A stretch of DNA of 64,000 bases from Acanthacorydalis orientalis (GCA_034766995.1 CM068322.1:2996589-3060588), one strand, 5' to 3'. Positions 1-12,770 are shown, counted from the stretch's first letter. Notes: generated from the sequence alone by a model not told the origin. Numbers and translations: made by a program.

Positions 1-3000
1 GGATGATCCATTACAGATCATGTGATTTCAAACTTATTCACAATACGATGAATTATGTTTTCTGTAGGACAATGATGCCACGATAAATTTCACGTAATAC
101 ACGAAAGGTTTGTCTAATCGAACATTGATTTTAATAATAAAATTTAATTATTTCAGTACGTTGTTGAACTGTATACAGCACCATATTAACAAATGGCAAA
201 CAGACGAATATAACTGTCAGAAATTTACGACAAAAGTTTTCGATACATAACCTCAATCGATTGAAAATGATACTTTTCCCCTTTTGAAAATCCTATATAT
301 AAAAACAACAGAGCTTGATTTTGTTATTTATAATAATAATATTTTAATAATTGAATGAATATTATACTTTCACAAACATATTTTTCACCACCCCATTAGC
401 CATCAAAAAAATTCTTACCTTAATACCTCATTACATTAAAAAAGACAGGATTACCATCAAAAATAAATGTTAGTATATTTTTAATAAGAAAAATTTTAAT
501 AGCTTTTAAGATAACTGAAAAATTTATTTGCGAATATTAATTTCGATTTAAGTCCAAACTATGTTTTGAATTTTACATTAGAGAAGAAATATTATTTCGA
601 AACAAGTATCCACTGACTCAAATATTTATAAAATAGTAATTATTTGAATTTTATAAAATGAGTCCATTTATGAAATTAATTCAGTTAATTATTGAGCATT
701 TATATATCAACAATTGGTTATAATTTAAAAATAATTATTCAGTTTCAAAGAATATGTTTTAAATTATTTAACAGAAATTTTCACCTGAGCTAATATAAAT
801 TGAATTTTAAACAATAAATTTTGCGGCTGACAGTGTCACAAGTTATATTCGAAAAAATACTGAACGTTGACCGAATTGGGTGAATTGTTTTATTTTCTCT
901 AAAACCAGTTCATGTAGAGTTGGCAGATACCCAAAATCCATGCAATTTACTCATACACGTTCGGCTTAGGTTCATTGCAATCGAAATACAAATACTAGGT
1001 TCAATTGAATTTAATAGTTAGACTAATCAGCCATAGATTGTAAATTCAGTTACACAATATGAAAACAAATGGGATGTTCGTACTAGATACATGGATGTAC
1101 ACGTCTATTTATCTGGATAACAAAACATACATAAATTTTGTATATATATATATATGTAATGTATATTGTTTTTTATACTATTAAATATCAATTTTTAATT
1201 TCAATACATGAATATGTAAAATTTAAGCTAAATATTTCATTTTCAATTATCTTTACTTTTTTAATTAATTTTTTTGTCATACACATACACATTATTTACA
1301 AATATGCTTTTATTGATGAAAATTACAAATTACACTATTTTATTAAAAATACTTGTTTAAAATAAGTAAATCACGTATTGTACAATATTAACAAATTTCA
1401 ATACTGTATTTTCATAACCTACACGTTCTATAACATGAGGTCCTTAGATCACTGGGTAACCTACGAATTGATTATAAATGTTCTAATAAAGATAATTGTT
1501 TATTTTTTGTAGCAAATAAGGCCGTCTCTTACATGGTGTGCTAAAATATCAAAAATTATTAAATATTGCACTAATATGTATGTTACCTTTATATTTCAAA
1601 TTTACGAAACAAGATTTTTTTACTTGCATGACAATGAAAATTAAATGAATATATTTGATATGATGTAAAATATTCGACTGAATTTAACAAAAAACATTAG
1701 ATTCAAATATAGATTAACTTTTTAAAATAGAACCTAACAATGGTCAATTTTTTATATTTGTATAAAAAATAATTAAGCATATAAAAGTTACTTTGTTTTA
1801 TAATTTTCCTTTCCATTCGTAAGTTATTAATTTATTTTATAAATAAGCTAATAATAAATATATAAGAAAAAATTATAGACAGAAAATCCTTTGATTTCCA
1901 ATCTTTATTTTTGGTTTTTATCTACGTTGTCGGCGATTCGCAAAGAAATGCTTTAAGCTATCAGAATGCGTTACAAAAGATTGAAAAACACTGTTGTATA
2001 CAATTGAGTATTTTTATAAATCACTAATTTCTACATTTGCAAAAAGAATGTCTATTTTAGTAACTAATAATTAAAGTTCTTATCTATATTTTAATTTATC
2101 ATATAGATGCTAGTCAATAATACTGTCTAGATGTCGCGTCGTAAATTATTACTAAGTATTGAATACAAAGCTTATTACTCCTACTTCAAGTGAAGATAAA
2201 AATAACAGCTAGAGATAAATGCCTTCAAAAGTTAAAAGACTTTACACTGGAAAGCTCCAGTCGAACAATTCGTGGTCTTTTACTATTTCAGCAATTAGAA
2301 AAATTTGTTTTTAATCTTTTTAAAAATATTAATAAAAAATTCATACTGTGATAACATGCTTTATATTTAATTATTTTCTATTTATTTATTATAATTATTT
2401 CATGCTTTATATTTAATAGATTTTCTCTACAAAGTGCCTCTGTCACGCCTTGCTAGTTTACGTTAATGTCTTATAAAATGATCTTGTCAAAATATTCAGC
2501 AAGAATATTTTTTTAATGCAGAATAATAATTAATAATACATAAAGCTATTTTTAAGAAATAAATTTATTTATGAACAAATTAGCTTATTGAAATAGGAAT
2601 TTGACTCAAAATCACAAATTGCTGCAATCAAGATTGGTAGGGCAAAATATGAATTATTTTTAACGCAAAACTACTTCAGATCAAGTATCTTTAAAATAAT
2701 CTATATAAATATTAAGAATATATAATTAATTTTCTTTAAAAACTTTATCACAAAGTATTGAAAACTTCAAAATCTATATGTAAATTTCAAAATTTAGATT
2801 AGTTGTTTATACAATTGGCAATTCATTCTACTTATCTTTAAAAATAATTTGAAAAATTGAAAAGAAGCTATCAATGAAAATACAGAATAAATATAGTTAA
2901 GACTGGTTTATGCGTATATTTTTAATGCGGTTTTGAAGTTACGTATTGCATATTTCATGCTAATTCGGGGTTTTCCCGTTGTATATACATACATGGGCTG

Positions 3001-3059
3001 CAAGTCGTTTAAAAAAATTAAATATAAATTCTTATATATTTTTTAAAATTTATATTTTT
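1..3059. other. AT-rich non-coding stretch
   Basis: No gene, RNA gene or recognisable element was seen. The sequence is AT-rich with short homopolymer runs. The only open frame of note (about 1138-1365, plus) encodes a low-complexity Ile/Phe/Tyr-rich peptide expected by chance in such DNA. Confidence 0.7.
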
Positions 3060-4025
3060 AATTAAAAAATTTCCATTTTGGATTGTTTAAATCATGTTGT
3101 ATCTGCTATCGCTGCAATAAGACTACAAATTTTAAATACCTGCTGGAGAGCAGCTTGCCCTGGATGTACTGAAAACAGTGCAACAATTCAAACATCGATA
3201 TTGTCAGCTGGAATAATTGCTTTGGCACATGAATTTGGTGAAAAAGGTTTTGATACCTTTAGCCAGAATAATGCCGATGAATTACTTGTGGATAATGCCT
3301 TAAGTAACGATGATATTGGTATAACTTTAAATATGGTCGAGGATCCAAAAATCAATAACGAAACGGAAAAAAAAATTTATCGCCCTCACTGCAAATATAA
3401 TTCGAGAAGATCTTCCAGTTTGCAATAAATTGGAAAATCATTTTCTTTTTCATGGTATTGTATGTCTGTATATTACGAACTGTATAAAAAATGAGTAAAG
3501 TCATCATCGTAAAGATTCATCACTGCTTACATTATTAGAGAAAAAAAACAACGAAGAATGAGGGTGAAATAGACGCTAATTCTATTTGTGAAGAACTATT
3601 GTTTTGACCATGTAGATCTAACGCTCTGATTATCTCTTTAGGGATGAAAGTGATTTTGGACCAGTCCGCAAATGGTGCCGAACATTGTCAGTTAGTGCCG
3701 ATAATTCTGTTGAAAAAATGTTAAAAGAATTGTTACTTTTGAATAAAATTAAATAAATAAAGTTTTAAAGAAACTTATTTCAATTTTGTATCAATTTCAT
3801 TCAGATTTTCGAAAGAACTTTTAGGCATTCTTATTTTCCTTAATTGTCATAAACTTTTTTTATACGATTTTGGATGTTTTAAATCATTTCTTTGGTTTTA
3901 TGTGGTTTTAGATAATTATGGAACGTATTCTTATTTTTTCAGCATAAGTTATGTCTTTTTCGTGCGATTTTTTTATATGTGGTTTTCTGTGGAACGTATC
4001 TACCTCATAAAAAGAGACTTGACTG
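3060..4025 (+). mobile_element. Tigger/pogo DNA transposon, 3' remnant
   Basis: The plus strand carries the C-terminal part of a Tigger-type transposase (3078-3428) followed by a long 3' tail. The tail ends in CTTGACTG at 4018-4025 and is directly followed by TA (4026-4027), as expected for a pogo/Tigger terminus starting CAGTCAAG and inserted at TA. The matching 5' terminus and the catalytic core are absent, so this is a 5'-truncated fossil. Seen: the coding similarity and terminal motif. From family knowledge: pogo/Tigger elements are TA-targeting Tc1/mariner relatives. Confidence 0.72.
3078..3428 (+). pseudogene. Tigger-like transposase C-terminal fragment
   Basis: An open frame of 116 codons resembles the region after the DDE domain of Tigger/TIGD1-like transposases. 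It has a Trp-containing helix (LNTCWRAACPGC), then a segment like the family's acidic stretch (NADELLVDNALSNDDI). The DDE catalytic residues would lie upstream and are not present. Just before the frame (3060-3078) the sequence still resembles the family but in another phase, suggesting a one-base loss. After 3360 the similarity continues in a shifted frame (NKLENHFLFHG near 3400-3450). The apparent start methionine is therefore not a real start. It is not expected to be functional. Confidence 0.68.
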
Positions 4026-4339
4026 TATATAGAATGTATTAAGGAAAAAAGCTCATGTATGTTTTTGTAATGACCTTTTAATGAAGTTGAATTACATTAA
4101 AACGTAATTTTCTATTTAAATCAATATTTTAATTCATTAAGACATCGTATTAATTTCAATAAGGAGATAACTCCGTCATATTTAATGTAACCAATCAGTT
4201 CTTAATCTATTTATTATTCGTTAACAACTATAAATATTAAAAATGTGAAATTTTCGAGTCGACCGATCAATTTTTGCTAATTTTGAAACAATCCACACGT
4301 TGAGATAAATTGAAATGTAGTGTTAATATACGATTTAAT

Positions 4340-4700
4340 CGAATCACACAATCCCAGCACGAATTGTGTACAAACGAAATGGAACACGATTCATTCGAGC
4401 GCGATTGCAATGCCTCCGGTACCCGCCCGCAGTGTTATCCGGATCTTAGTGTGGCGTGGTCGGGTAGCTGCTGTTGACACTTCCCAGTGTACTGCAGGAT
4501 ATTTGCCGGCAACTAAGAACGACGCCATTTTGCAAACAATTGTCTTCACTAGGTCAGCAGCAATCGAGATCTGGTAGGCGGACCGACACCGAACGATAAG
4601 ATATTTTCGCGGATTGTTCTAGACAATCAGATTATCCAATTAAATACATAGGGTTTTCGTGTACCGACGAACGGATTTTCTATTTGGTTCAATAATACAC
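4340..4700. other. GC-richer island of unknown nature
   Basis: This stretch is visibly richer in G+C and CpG than the kilobases on either side. Both strands hold short open frames: an 85-codon one on plus (4320-4577, not starting at ATG) and a 45-codon one on minus (4391-4528) with a favourable start context. It could be a promoter and first exon, a conserved regulatory element or an old transposon fragment. I do not recognise it. Confidence 0.45.
4391..4528 (-). CDS. Small unidentified ORF in GC island (tentative)
   Basis: Reading minus, GCAAAATGG gives a strong insect-like start context for a 45-codon frame beginning MASFLVAGKYPAVHWEVS and ending at TGA (4391-4393). It contains few of the AT-biased residues (Ile, Asn, Lys, Phe, Tyr runs) that fill random ORFs here. 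The upstream minus-strand sequence (4529-4640) is also GC-richer, as a 5' UTR would be. No domain is recognisable, and I cannot tell whether the frame ends here or continues through a splice site. An overlapping plus-strand frame weakens the case for either. Treat it as a candidate first exon or chance ORF. Confidence 0.2.
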   Translation of the reverse strand: MASFLVAGKYPAVHWEVSTAATRPRHTKIRITLRAGTGGIAIALE

Positions 4701-4852
4701 ATTCAAGAATAAACGTGCTTCTATACTTGTAAGTTATGTATAGGGGTTTCCATTAAAATTAAATTTAATTTTGTATATTAAATAAGTTTAAATATATATT
4801 TATTGTAGTTTAGGAAAAACGATTAAAATCTATATGGAAATTTCGTGCTCTA

Positions 4853-4855
<3 letters not shown>

Positions 4856-4903
<48 letters not shown>
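4856..4903. repeat. (TA)n microsatellite
   Basis: Near-perfect TA dinucleotide array with a single G interruption near its 3' end. Confidence 0.95.
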
Positions 4904-5743
4904 AATAGTTGTATATTTTACTCAACAATAGATCACTTCATATATATTTCTCTTAGTATTTTATTACTTTTAGAAATAATGAAGTATTTTTTATTTAAAA
5001 TTTGTTAGAATAAAAACTTCTATATTCGTTCATTAAAAAAGTTCCATTGTCAAAGATCTTTTGACTTTCTAATATGGCCGGTAAGACTTATTTTGTGGAC
5101 TTATCTTCCCTGTTACAAATAAATTATGTCTCACTCTACAAACAATATTTATTTTCTTCGACAAAATGTTTACTAAATTGTTATTGAGAAGTATTAATTA
5201 TTGCTTACATGCATTTTGTTAATGATTCCATTATCTTCAGAACACTAAAGTATGAAAAAAAATTGCAGTGAAAAATCTAAAATTATTAGTTCATATTTTC
5301 GATAATAAAAAAATATATTTTATTTATGAGAAAAAAAAATCATTTTTAGAATTTTACTGTAAACTTCTCTAAATAGCTCATATTCTAGATTTGAATTTCG
5401 ATATACATCCGATCACTTTTCTTCTTAATAAAATTCCCGTTTTTTAATAATTTTTTCACACTCTTCTAGCATTTGATTTAATATATAAAAATGTTCACCC
5501 TTTCTTTCAAAACTACTCGTGCAGTGGAAAATCCAGTAACTTTTTTAAAACATTAATTAAGAATTTAAGGTGATTTTCAAGTACTATTTTATATTAACTT
5601 CACTTATAATTGGTGAATACAGAAACATTAATAGTATATTGTTACCATTATAGCATCAAACTACAACGTTTCAAATAACTAGAGAAATCGTCAATATTTG
5701 GAATTAAATGTTTCACTAAAAATTTTAAAAAAATGTTTTTCTC
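4904..5743. other. AT-rich non-coding stretch
   Basis: No coding or repeat structure recognised; homopolymer A and T runs only. Confidence 0.6.
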
Positions 5744-5764
5744 TATATATGAATATATATATAT

Positions 5765-5814
<50 letters not shown>

Positions 5815-5834
5815 TTATAAATATATACATATAT

Positions 5835-5876
<42 letters not shown>

Positions 5877-5877
5877 T
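5744..5877. repeat. Compound TA/CATA microsatellite
   Basis: Two TA arrays joined by short ACATACAT interruptions. The Tyr/Ile ORF read across it on minus is a repeat artefact. Confidence 0.93.
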
Positions 5878-6100
5878 ATTAAAATAACAAATATATCTAT
5901 AAATTATTCCAATTTAATTTAATCTTTATTCTATTATCACAGAATTAAAGTATACATACCTGAGTTTGATTGAAAATGAATAAATTCCATTACTACTATT
6001 GAATGTATCTACACGTATTGATAGTGAGTCCGATAATTAACTTTTCACAATAGGTATTACTACATATCTACTTATCTTCGCACACACAAACGTACATTTG

Positions 6101-6192
<92 letters not shown>

Positions 6193-6194
6193 TA

Positions 6195-6259
<65 letters not shown>

Positions 6260-6294
6260 TATATATATAGAGAGAGAGAGAGAGTGAGAGAGAG
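6101..6294. repeat. Long (TA)n array followed by (GA)n
   Basis: About 168 bp of TA repeats with a few AA interruptions, followed directly by a GA-purine tract (6269-6294). The 90-codon minus ORF over it is repeat-derived. Confidence 0.95.
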
Positions 6295-7258
6295 TAATGC
6301 GAATAACACTTACATTAAAGAATATTTTTTTGTAATTTAAACAAAAATAAATAAAATAATATTTTGTTGAATTAATCTCATAAAAGCAAAAAATAAAGTT
6401 CTATACAGCAGTACTAATCTTATTAATTAATAACAAGAAATTGAGTGATTGATTCAAATTTAGTTTATTATTTCGAGTTATAGGACGCTTCAACAGATAA
6501 GGTCATGAACTCCCGATTTATTCAAAGATGAGCGTTATAATTTAGTTATAATTTGGCAACACATTTTTACGACAGAAAATATTTAATACATAATATTTTT
6601 ACAGTGTGTGTCATTCGTTATATGTAACAAATTTATAATAATCATTTTAGTAGATAATTGAGAAGGAATGTAGTATATAATAACATATGTACTATGTATA
6701 TATAATAAAACTCATTTATCACCGATTTCAACATTGTTGATTTTATGATTTCTGAAATACGTACATATGCCAATTAGCATTTATATATTTAATGTAAATT
6801 ATAGATGAAATGATTTATTTGCAACAATATATTTTACAAAAATATTTACTATAATTAATAAGAATATCTTTACAATATAGTATCAAATCTAAATTCACTG
6901 ACGGGTATTGTCTTTGCTCGGTGAGGTATTCTATATAAATAGCCCAGCCATGTTTTCTAGAATATCAATATTGTTAATATAAAAATAGTACCGACTAGTT
7001 TGTATATATAATATGTATCTACTTTACTAAACGACTTTTGCCTGAGATGTTAAAATAACTGACTAATAATTACAATCGACTTTACATTTGGATCTTTATA
7101 TTCGAATTATATTAACAAATCTTAGAAAATTTAACATTTGTCTTAAAAATGTTAATTTTAAAATTCACCATCTGTTCGCCTTGGAGGATTTAAGATATTG
7201 AGGTGAATTTGAATGCATCATGTCATGCGTGACGCACATTTAGCCTAATCTATTGGTA
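6295..7258. other. AT-rich non-coding stretch with a dispersed 36-bp motif
   Basis: No gene seen. The only non-random element noted is the motif at 6481-6516, listed separately. Confidence 0.6.
6481..6516 (+). repeat. Dispersed 36-bp motif, copy 1
   Basis: A roughly half-GC word starting TAGGACGCTTC and ending CTCCCGA. It matches 36347-36382 at 29 of 36 positions in the same orientation. Surrounding sequence is not obviously shared. Origin unknown. Confidence 0.55.
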
Positions 7259-7284
7259 ATATATATATATATATATATATATAA

Positions 7285-7326
<42 letters not shown>
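7259..7326. repeat. (TA)n microsatellite
   Basis: TA array with one AAG interruption; it abuts the left end of the mariner at 7326-8587. Confidence 0.93.
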
Positions 7327-8587
7327 TGTGTTGGAACAAAGACCGTAGAGTTTTTAAAGTGAAATTCTAAGGCAATGCTTACTTATTTATACATATATTT
7401 ATTCAAAAACATATGTGCATTTTGATCGGTCACCTTTCGCATATTTCACATAATTACATAATTCCATTCTCCCAGAACTTGGAAACTTTCTGGACGATTA
7501 ATTGATCCAGGCGGTTTCTGCAGGTTTCCAGGGAGGTGATTTTTTCCTATTAAGAGAATTCTGCATGGATTGAAACAAATGGTAGTATGAAGATGCAAAT
7601 TCAGGCGAATATGGCATCTGAGGTATGAGGTTCTAGCCAAACTGCACTAATTTCTTCCGAGTCTGCAAGGAGATATGAGATCTACCGTTGTCTTTGTGGA
7701 ACACGATACCCATCCAATTAGTCAACTCTGGGCGCTTTTAATCGATTGCCACCTTTAATTGGTTTAATGGAGCACAATATTTTTCTGAATTTTCCGTCTA
7801 ATTATTCGGGAGAAGCTTGTTATACACAACACCTTTCCAATCCCTACAGATACACAACATCACCTTCTTCGAATGAAGAACTGCTTTTGGAGTGGCTAAC
7901 GGAGGCTCATTTCTCCAATACCTTTTTCGATTTACATTATTGTAGACAATCCATTTTTCATTTCCCGTGGTTAAGTGTGTCATAAAATGATTGTTTGGCT
8001 TTCTTTTAAGGTGTGAAATACCGATATAAATACGTTAAATTAAATTTCTTTAAATTTAATTGTGAGGTCCCAAACATTTTAGCGATTCATATATTCAAGT
8101 GTCTCTAAATGCCTCACAACTGTCGTATAAGACACCTGCAGTATCTTTGCGATGTCTCGTGTCGTATAACGTTGATTATTTCTAATAAGTGTTGCAGTTT
8201 TGTCATCAAAAACTGCAAGTCTATCGGAGAACTCTCGATCCTCTAGGTTAAATTTTCCATCCCTGAACCGAGTGAACCACTTTCGAGTAGTACTGTCAGA
8301 TATGCCACCTTCTCTATAAACGACGGATGTATTATTTAGTATTTCTGCAGCTCTTTTTTCTCTCCGGAAATAAAACAACATCAAATGACAAAATTTCACC
8401 TTATATTCCTTCATAATCTATTTTAAATTTAACAGATTTAAAATTTTCTAAACTGCACAAAAATAGCAGAAAAAAAACGTTGAAATTTCACTTGTCAAAA
8501 TAACACATGCTATATAATCGACCTGCACGCAAAACTGCAATTAATGACATCTATTGAAAAACTCCACGAACTTTTGTTCTAACCATA
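7326..8587 (-). mobile_element. Decayed mariner element (mellifera/Mos1-like)
   Basis: Terminal inverted repeats are visible: left TTGGAACAAAGACCGTAGAG (7331-7350), and the right end read in reverse TTAGAACAAAAGTTCGTGGAG (ending 8582). The exact outermost bases are uncertain because both ends run into TA arrays. Between them, in minus orientation, are mariner transposase segments in several frames. About 1.26 kb matches the usual mariner length, so the element is full length but inactivated. Confidence 0.8.
7440..8414 (-). pseudogene. Mariner transposase pseudogene (catalytic D1 and D3 lost)
   Basis: The N-terminal DNA-binding half is open from ATG at 8414 to a stop at 8079 (111 codons). It includes the mariner motif RKWFTRFRDGKFNLED and a second helix-turn-helix (TTRDIAKILQVSYTTVVRHL). 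The catalytic half continues in broken frames. TTGNEKWIVYNNV (about 7935-7983) has Asn in place of the first catalytic Asp. Around 7700 an HKDN motif keeps the second Asp. In the third block the family PYSPD...SDYHLF reads PYSPEFASSYYHLF, so the third Asp is Tyr. Stops and shifts interrupt it throughout. It cannot make an active transposase. Confidence 0.8.
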
Positions 8588-8601
8588 TACATACACACAT
8601 G

Positions 8602-8661
<60 letters not shown>

Positions 8662-8662
8662 G
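8585..8662. repeat. Symmetric (CA)n(TA)n(TG)n microsatellite
   Basis: A CA tract, a TA tract and a TG tract in succession, so the block is its own reverse complement and could fold back. It abuts the right end of the mariner. Confidence 0.92.
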
Positions 8663-9813
8663 CGCATTGATAAAATTAATTTTGTACTTGTAATCGTCTC
8701 GATCTAAAAAGAACGGATAATTAATCTTTAACGAAATCATTTGTCTTTATGATGTCAGCCTCATTATCTTCAATAGAACCAAAAAAATATTTTAACACCA
8801 CGTTTTCACTAATTTTAAAATGGATTACATAAAATAAATAAATTTGATTGATTATATTATATCAGTTTTTCCAATTTTGCCTAATTTTAAGTTATTTAAT
8901 ATTAGTCTACTTTTTACTTAATGATATTTTTTTCATAATTAAAAATGTTTTTACTTTTGACAATTTTAACCTCAATGGAATTGAATATAAAACAAAAAAA
9001 CAGTTAAATCGATCATTTAAAAAACTACATAAATCACAGGATTTAAGTTTCATACGAACCAATAAAAAACTGCGTAAGACAAAAGTAATAATATTTTATA
9101 AAGATTTATTTGTTAATATGTTATTTTAGGCCTTTAATTTGTTAGTTGCTTAATAGTTACTGTTTTATGAAACCTTAATATATAAAAAAATCTATGTAAA
9201 TTGTTTTGAGTTACGTTTTTTTTTGCAGGGAATAGTATTACATATTAAAAAGATTTTTTTATTATGATTCTTCATTAAAAAACATTATATTATTGCACAC
9301 AAATATGTATCTCGCTTATAATCTAATATTAAGGTGCATAATCATATTTGTCATCGGATTCTAGCAGAGTTTTTCAATTTCTTTAGTTAACCAACTACTT
9401 GAATACTTCTTTGTAAAATGACATATACTCCTGCCAGATGATACCTTTCACTTGTAATTTATCTATTTTTTTATACTTTATCGAAATTTTCCATTCATAT
9501 TCTTTCGCAGATGGAAGTAATATCAGAGATGTAATATGTTTTAGTAGCTGGAATGTATTTTTTAACCATCTATAAATTGCTCAGTCTCCGCTATCCTAGC
9601 TTTATTGGCATCATATTAAAAGTTCATGTATGTTGAAAGAGCAAATGCTTTTTCTGATCTTTCGGAAATCTTCTCCCATAATATCCAGTTGATAAACTCC
9701 TTTTTTTGTCAAATGAAGGTTACCATTTCTTAAATTTAAAAATCTCCTCGGTTTGTACTTCTTTTATTGAAAAGTTTATGCTGGATCGAGTAATCATATT
9801 AATATATTTTTTG

Positions 9814-9815
<2 letters not shown>
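8663..9815. other. AT-rich non-coding stretch
   Basis: No gene supported. A 93-codon plus frame (8848-9129) is Phe/Leu/Ile/Lys-rich without a motif and is probably chance. Confidence 0.55.

Positions 9816-9859
<44 letters not shown>
9816..9859. repeat. (TA)n microsatellite
   Basis: Uninterrupted TA array. Confidence 0.95.
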
Positions 9860-9862
<3 letters not shown>

Positions 9863-11191
9863 AATGTTTTCGTACAGTTTTTTTAATAATTTTAAAATCA
9901 CGGTTATTAAGCAAAAAGAATGACCAGGTTCGATAGCTAGGCACAACGTGAATAATGCAATTTTTATGCTGAATATGGAGCAACCCTCAAGGATCTAATT
10001 TCGATAATGAAAAACAATTTTTAAAAAAATATAACTTATGTGGTTTTATAAATGACCGATTGCGTTAAATAATAAAGTCTCAGAATTGTATTGAAACAAA
10101 GTGGAGAATCGTATTGAATCAGAATTTTATTACTATATGAATTATATTTGCTGTTAATTAGTACATAAACAGGTAAATATGTACTGTAATTACTTGAAAA
10201 TGTTTTTCTGATTAATTTTTTATTGTTTTAAGAAACGGGTCAGTTCAGTAACGAACACAAAATTGTTTTCACTACGATTTTAAACACGCTCTACCACTAA
10301 GGGCTGACATCATGATTAGTAAGTTAAAATTTTCGTGCCTGGTTGCTGCGTAAATTGTTTACATGTTTCCTAATCGTAGACCTATTAATTTTTCAAAATT
10401 TATTTTTCACATAAAGAAACTGTATTCCATCTCGACTTATTAAATCACTTTGATATTAATTTTTATGAGATCCAATGCAATATGCAATAATGATCAGTAT
10501 TTTTTATGGTATAACTAATGGCTGGTTTTACACTTTCATGTGAAATCGTTAATTAGTTTTTTGCCTATTTTTTGATTATTAATATTTCTTTTATATCACT
10601 GATATCTCATTGGAAGAAAAAACAGATTTATGGTATTCTTAAAATATAGACCAATTAAAAGAGTTGTTATTTTTCATCGCACAGATGTGCCTTAAATATT
10701 TTTTACACTTAATATAATCATCATTAGTTTAGTTTATCACATTATTTCTTCATATATGCATCATTTACTAATGATACTTATTAATTTCAAATTTAGTTTT
10801 ACAAAAGCGGCGAATAACTATTCACTTTTATAAGATCTTCTATCAAAAAAATGAAATTATGAAATATACTAAATTATTTCATAAAATTACATGTCTGAAT
10901 TTTTCTCAATAGATATAAAAATACAATAAATTATCAACATATAATATAGAAACTATGCATGATAGATCTTTTACATTTATTAAACATCCAAATATATCTA
11001 AGAATAATACAAGGAATATTTTATTTTTTGAAATGTCTGTTGCTTTATGTAATTATAGAAATATTTTTCTAAATATCTCCTTCTGTACCTAAATGTTATT
11101 TTATTATTTAAATTGTATAGTTAATCAAAATTAATATTAAAATAAAATTATGAATTTAAATGATTTACCAACTCACATATCTCTCTCACTC

Positions 11192-11197
<6 letters not shown>
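9860..11197. other. AT-rich non-coding stretch
   Basis: Nothing recognised. Confidence 0.6.

Positions 11198-11238
<41 letters not shown>
11198..11238. repeat. (TA)n microsatellite
   Basis: TA array preceded by a short CT tract. Confidence 0.94.
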
Positions 11239-11239
<1 letters not shown>

Positions 11240-12339
11240 AACGTATATGTATTTATGTACATAAATAAGTGTGCCGACATATAAATTGATAAGTTCATCG
11301 GTATATTGTATTCTTTCATCAGATATAAGAAGTACAATTGAACTGCAATATATATAAAGATAAATCATCACTAAATCATATTTTTTTGATTTTTCTCATA
11401 AAAGGTGTTTATATTCTAGCAGTTTCAATGATTGACTTCCGATTATTGTGTCAGGAGTTTGGATTTGACCTAACCAAATACATGTTATTTTTTTCATAGA
11501 AAGTGATTTTTTCGAACGCTTTGGAAAAGAGAGTAATCCCCTGTGGAAAATCCTCTCAAAGGAAATGAGAGTTGTGCACAACGCTAACAAGTCTGTCATG
11601 AAAAAAAAATAATCGTTGTTGTTGTTGTCGTAAAATCTCGAAAAATGGAGGAGAATACTAAGGAACGAGTCAGGCTGTGATACCAATGGGAAAAAATTAC
11701 TGTCATAGTATCTTTTAATAAAAAAATATACAATCTGAAATAGTATTTTTATATTGTTATATAAAAACATTAAATTTATTTAAATAACACAGCTACTGTA
11801 TAATATAGCTGATTTAATAGTTATCTTCATATATATTTAAAAAAATGTACATCTATTTTAAATTAACATTGAAAGTAATTCATTTATGTTATATTGAAAC
11901 AGTTATAAATATTCTTACATAATATTAATATCGGTAGTAAAGAGTTAAGAAAAAAACTATTTTTCAATTGATTTAGTATGTATTTATCTTTTTTATCTTT
12001 ATTCTTAATAAAACTTCATTATTTCAATTTATTATTTGAATTTCTTCAAATGAATCTTAAACTAATGCATTTATTCATTGTTGTAATGATTATATACTAA
12101 TAAATGAATAAATTTATTTCTTTTTACGCTTAAATACATTTGCTTTGAAACAACTGAAAAAATTCATATAAAAAACAGTTTATAAACAACAAAGTGATCT
12201 GTATCATGTTTTGTAATTAATACTGCACGTTTGTGTCAAACATCACATTCTCAACAAGCAAAAGATATTCCGTATTTGTAGATATTTTTGTTTTTGCTTA
12301 CTTTCTACAAAAACATGACACACGCCTTGCGTGTAACTG
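11239..12339. other. AT-rich stretch with slightly GC-richer patch
   Basis: A 124-codon minus frame (11396-11770) overlies a somewhat more balanced patch near 11440-11700 but has no motif I can defend. Otherwise nothing is seen. Confidence 0.5.
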
Positions 12340-12742
12340 TCATTCGTTTACAAAAACGAACAAAGCTTTTGACATGTCAAAGCGGTTCCAATGAGCAAAT
12401 CCAATGCCTGCGAACATTGGCAACATATCTTTGTCTCTATGCCAAACTAACTCAATCCGTTTAATGAACGCCCGTCAGATCTCCGTAAAATCTAAAATAG
12501 TGTGAAGCAACGAAAGGGCTTTGTAAATGCACTGTCCTGTATGGGCTTCAGCTATAAACTCATTATCCGTTCGAGATGCGTGTTCTTAAAACATTTGCGT
12601 TACATCTCTTGTATATAATGAACTGCCGACATTACATGTGCGTGATTAAGGGGTTTTGTCGTATGAACTCAATTAAAATTTCATAGATATGGTCGACATT
12701 CGCAGCAAGTTTCTCGCGAAATTGGGTCGTTTTTGATTTAAA
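12340..12742 (-). pseudogene. Unidentified decayed coding relic
   Basis: Minus-strand translation gives protein-like segments that hop between frames. One starts FKSKTTQFREKLAANVDHIY (about 12680-12742). A middle one contains RTDNEFIAEAH (about 12540-12590) and runs on as QCIYKALSLLHTILDFTEI. A last one contains IELVWHRDKDMLPMF (about 12420-12465) and ends at a TGA at 12340-12342. In-frame stops lie inside the second and third segments. Residue composition and third-position GC differ from random AT-rich frames around it, so I infer a once-coding sequence of roughly 130-140 residues, probably truncated. I do not recognise the family; a host pseudogene, a transposon-encoded protein or an endogenous viral fragment are all possible. 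Confidence 0.45.
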
Positions 12743-12770
12743 CTTATTTTGTAGAGCTCAACTTCTCACT

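Noticed and set aside
8848..9129. 93-codon plus ORF
   Set aside because: Composition is Phe/Leu/Ile/Asn/Lys as expected from random AT-rich DNA; no motif or start signal.
9905..9985. Possible tRNA B-box (GGTTCGATAGC)
   Set aside because: The word lacks the closing CC, there is no matching A-box upstream at the right spacing and no cloverleaf forms.
11396..11770. Possible hAT transposase dimerisation remnant
   Set aside because: A segment TTLISFERIFHRG faintly resembles the hAT SERVF motif, but spacing and flanks do not match and no ends or duplications were found.
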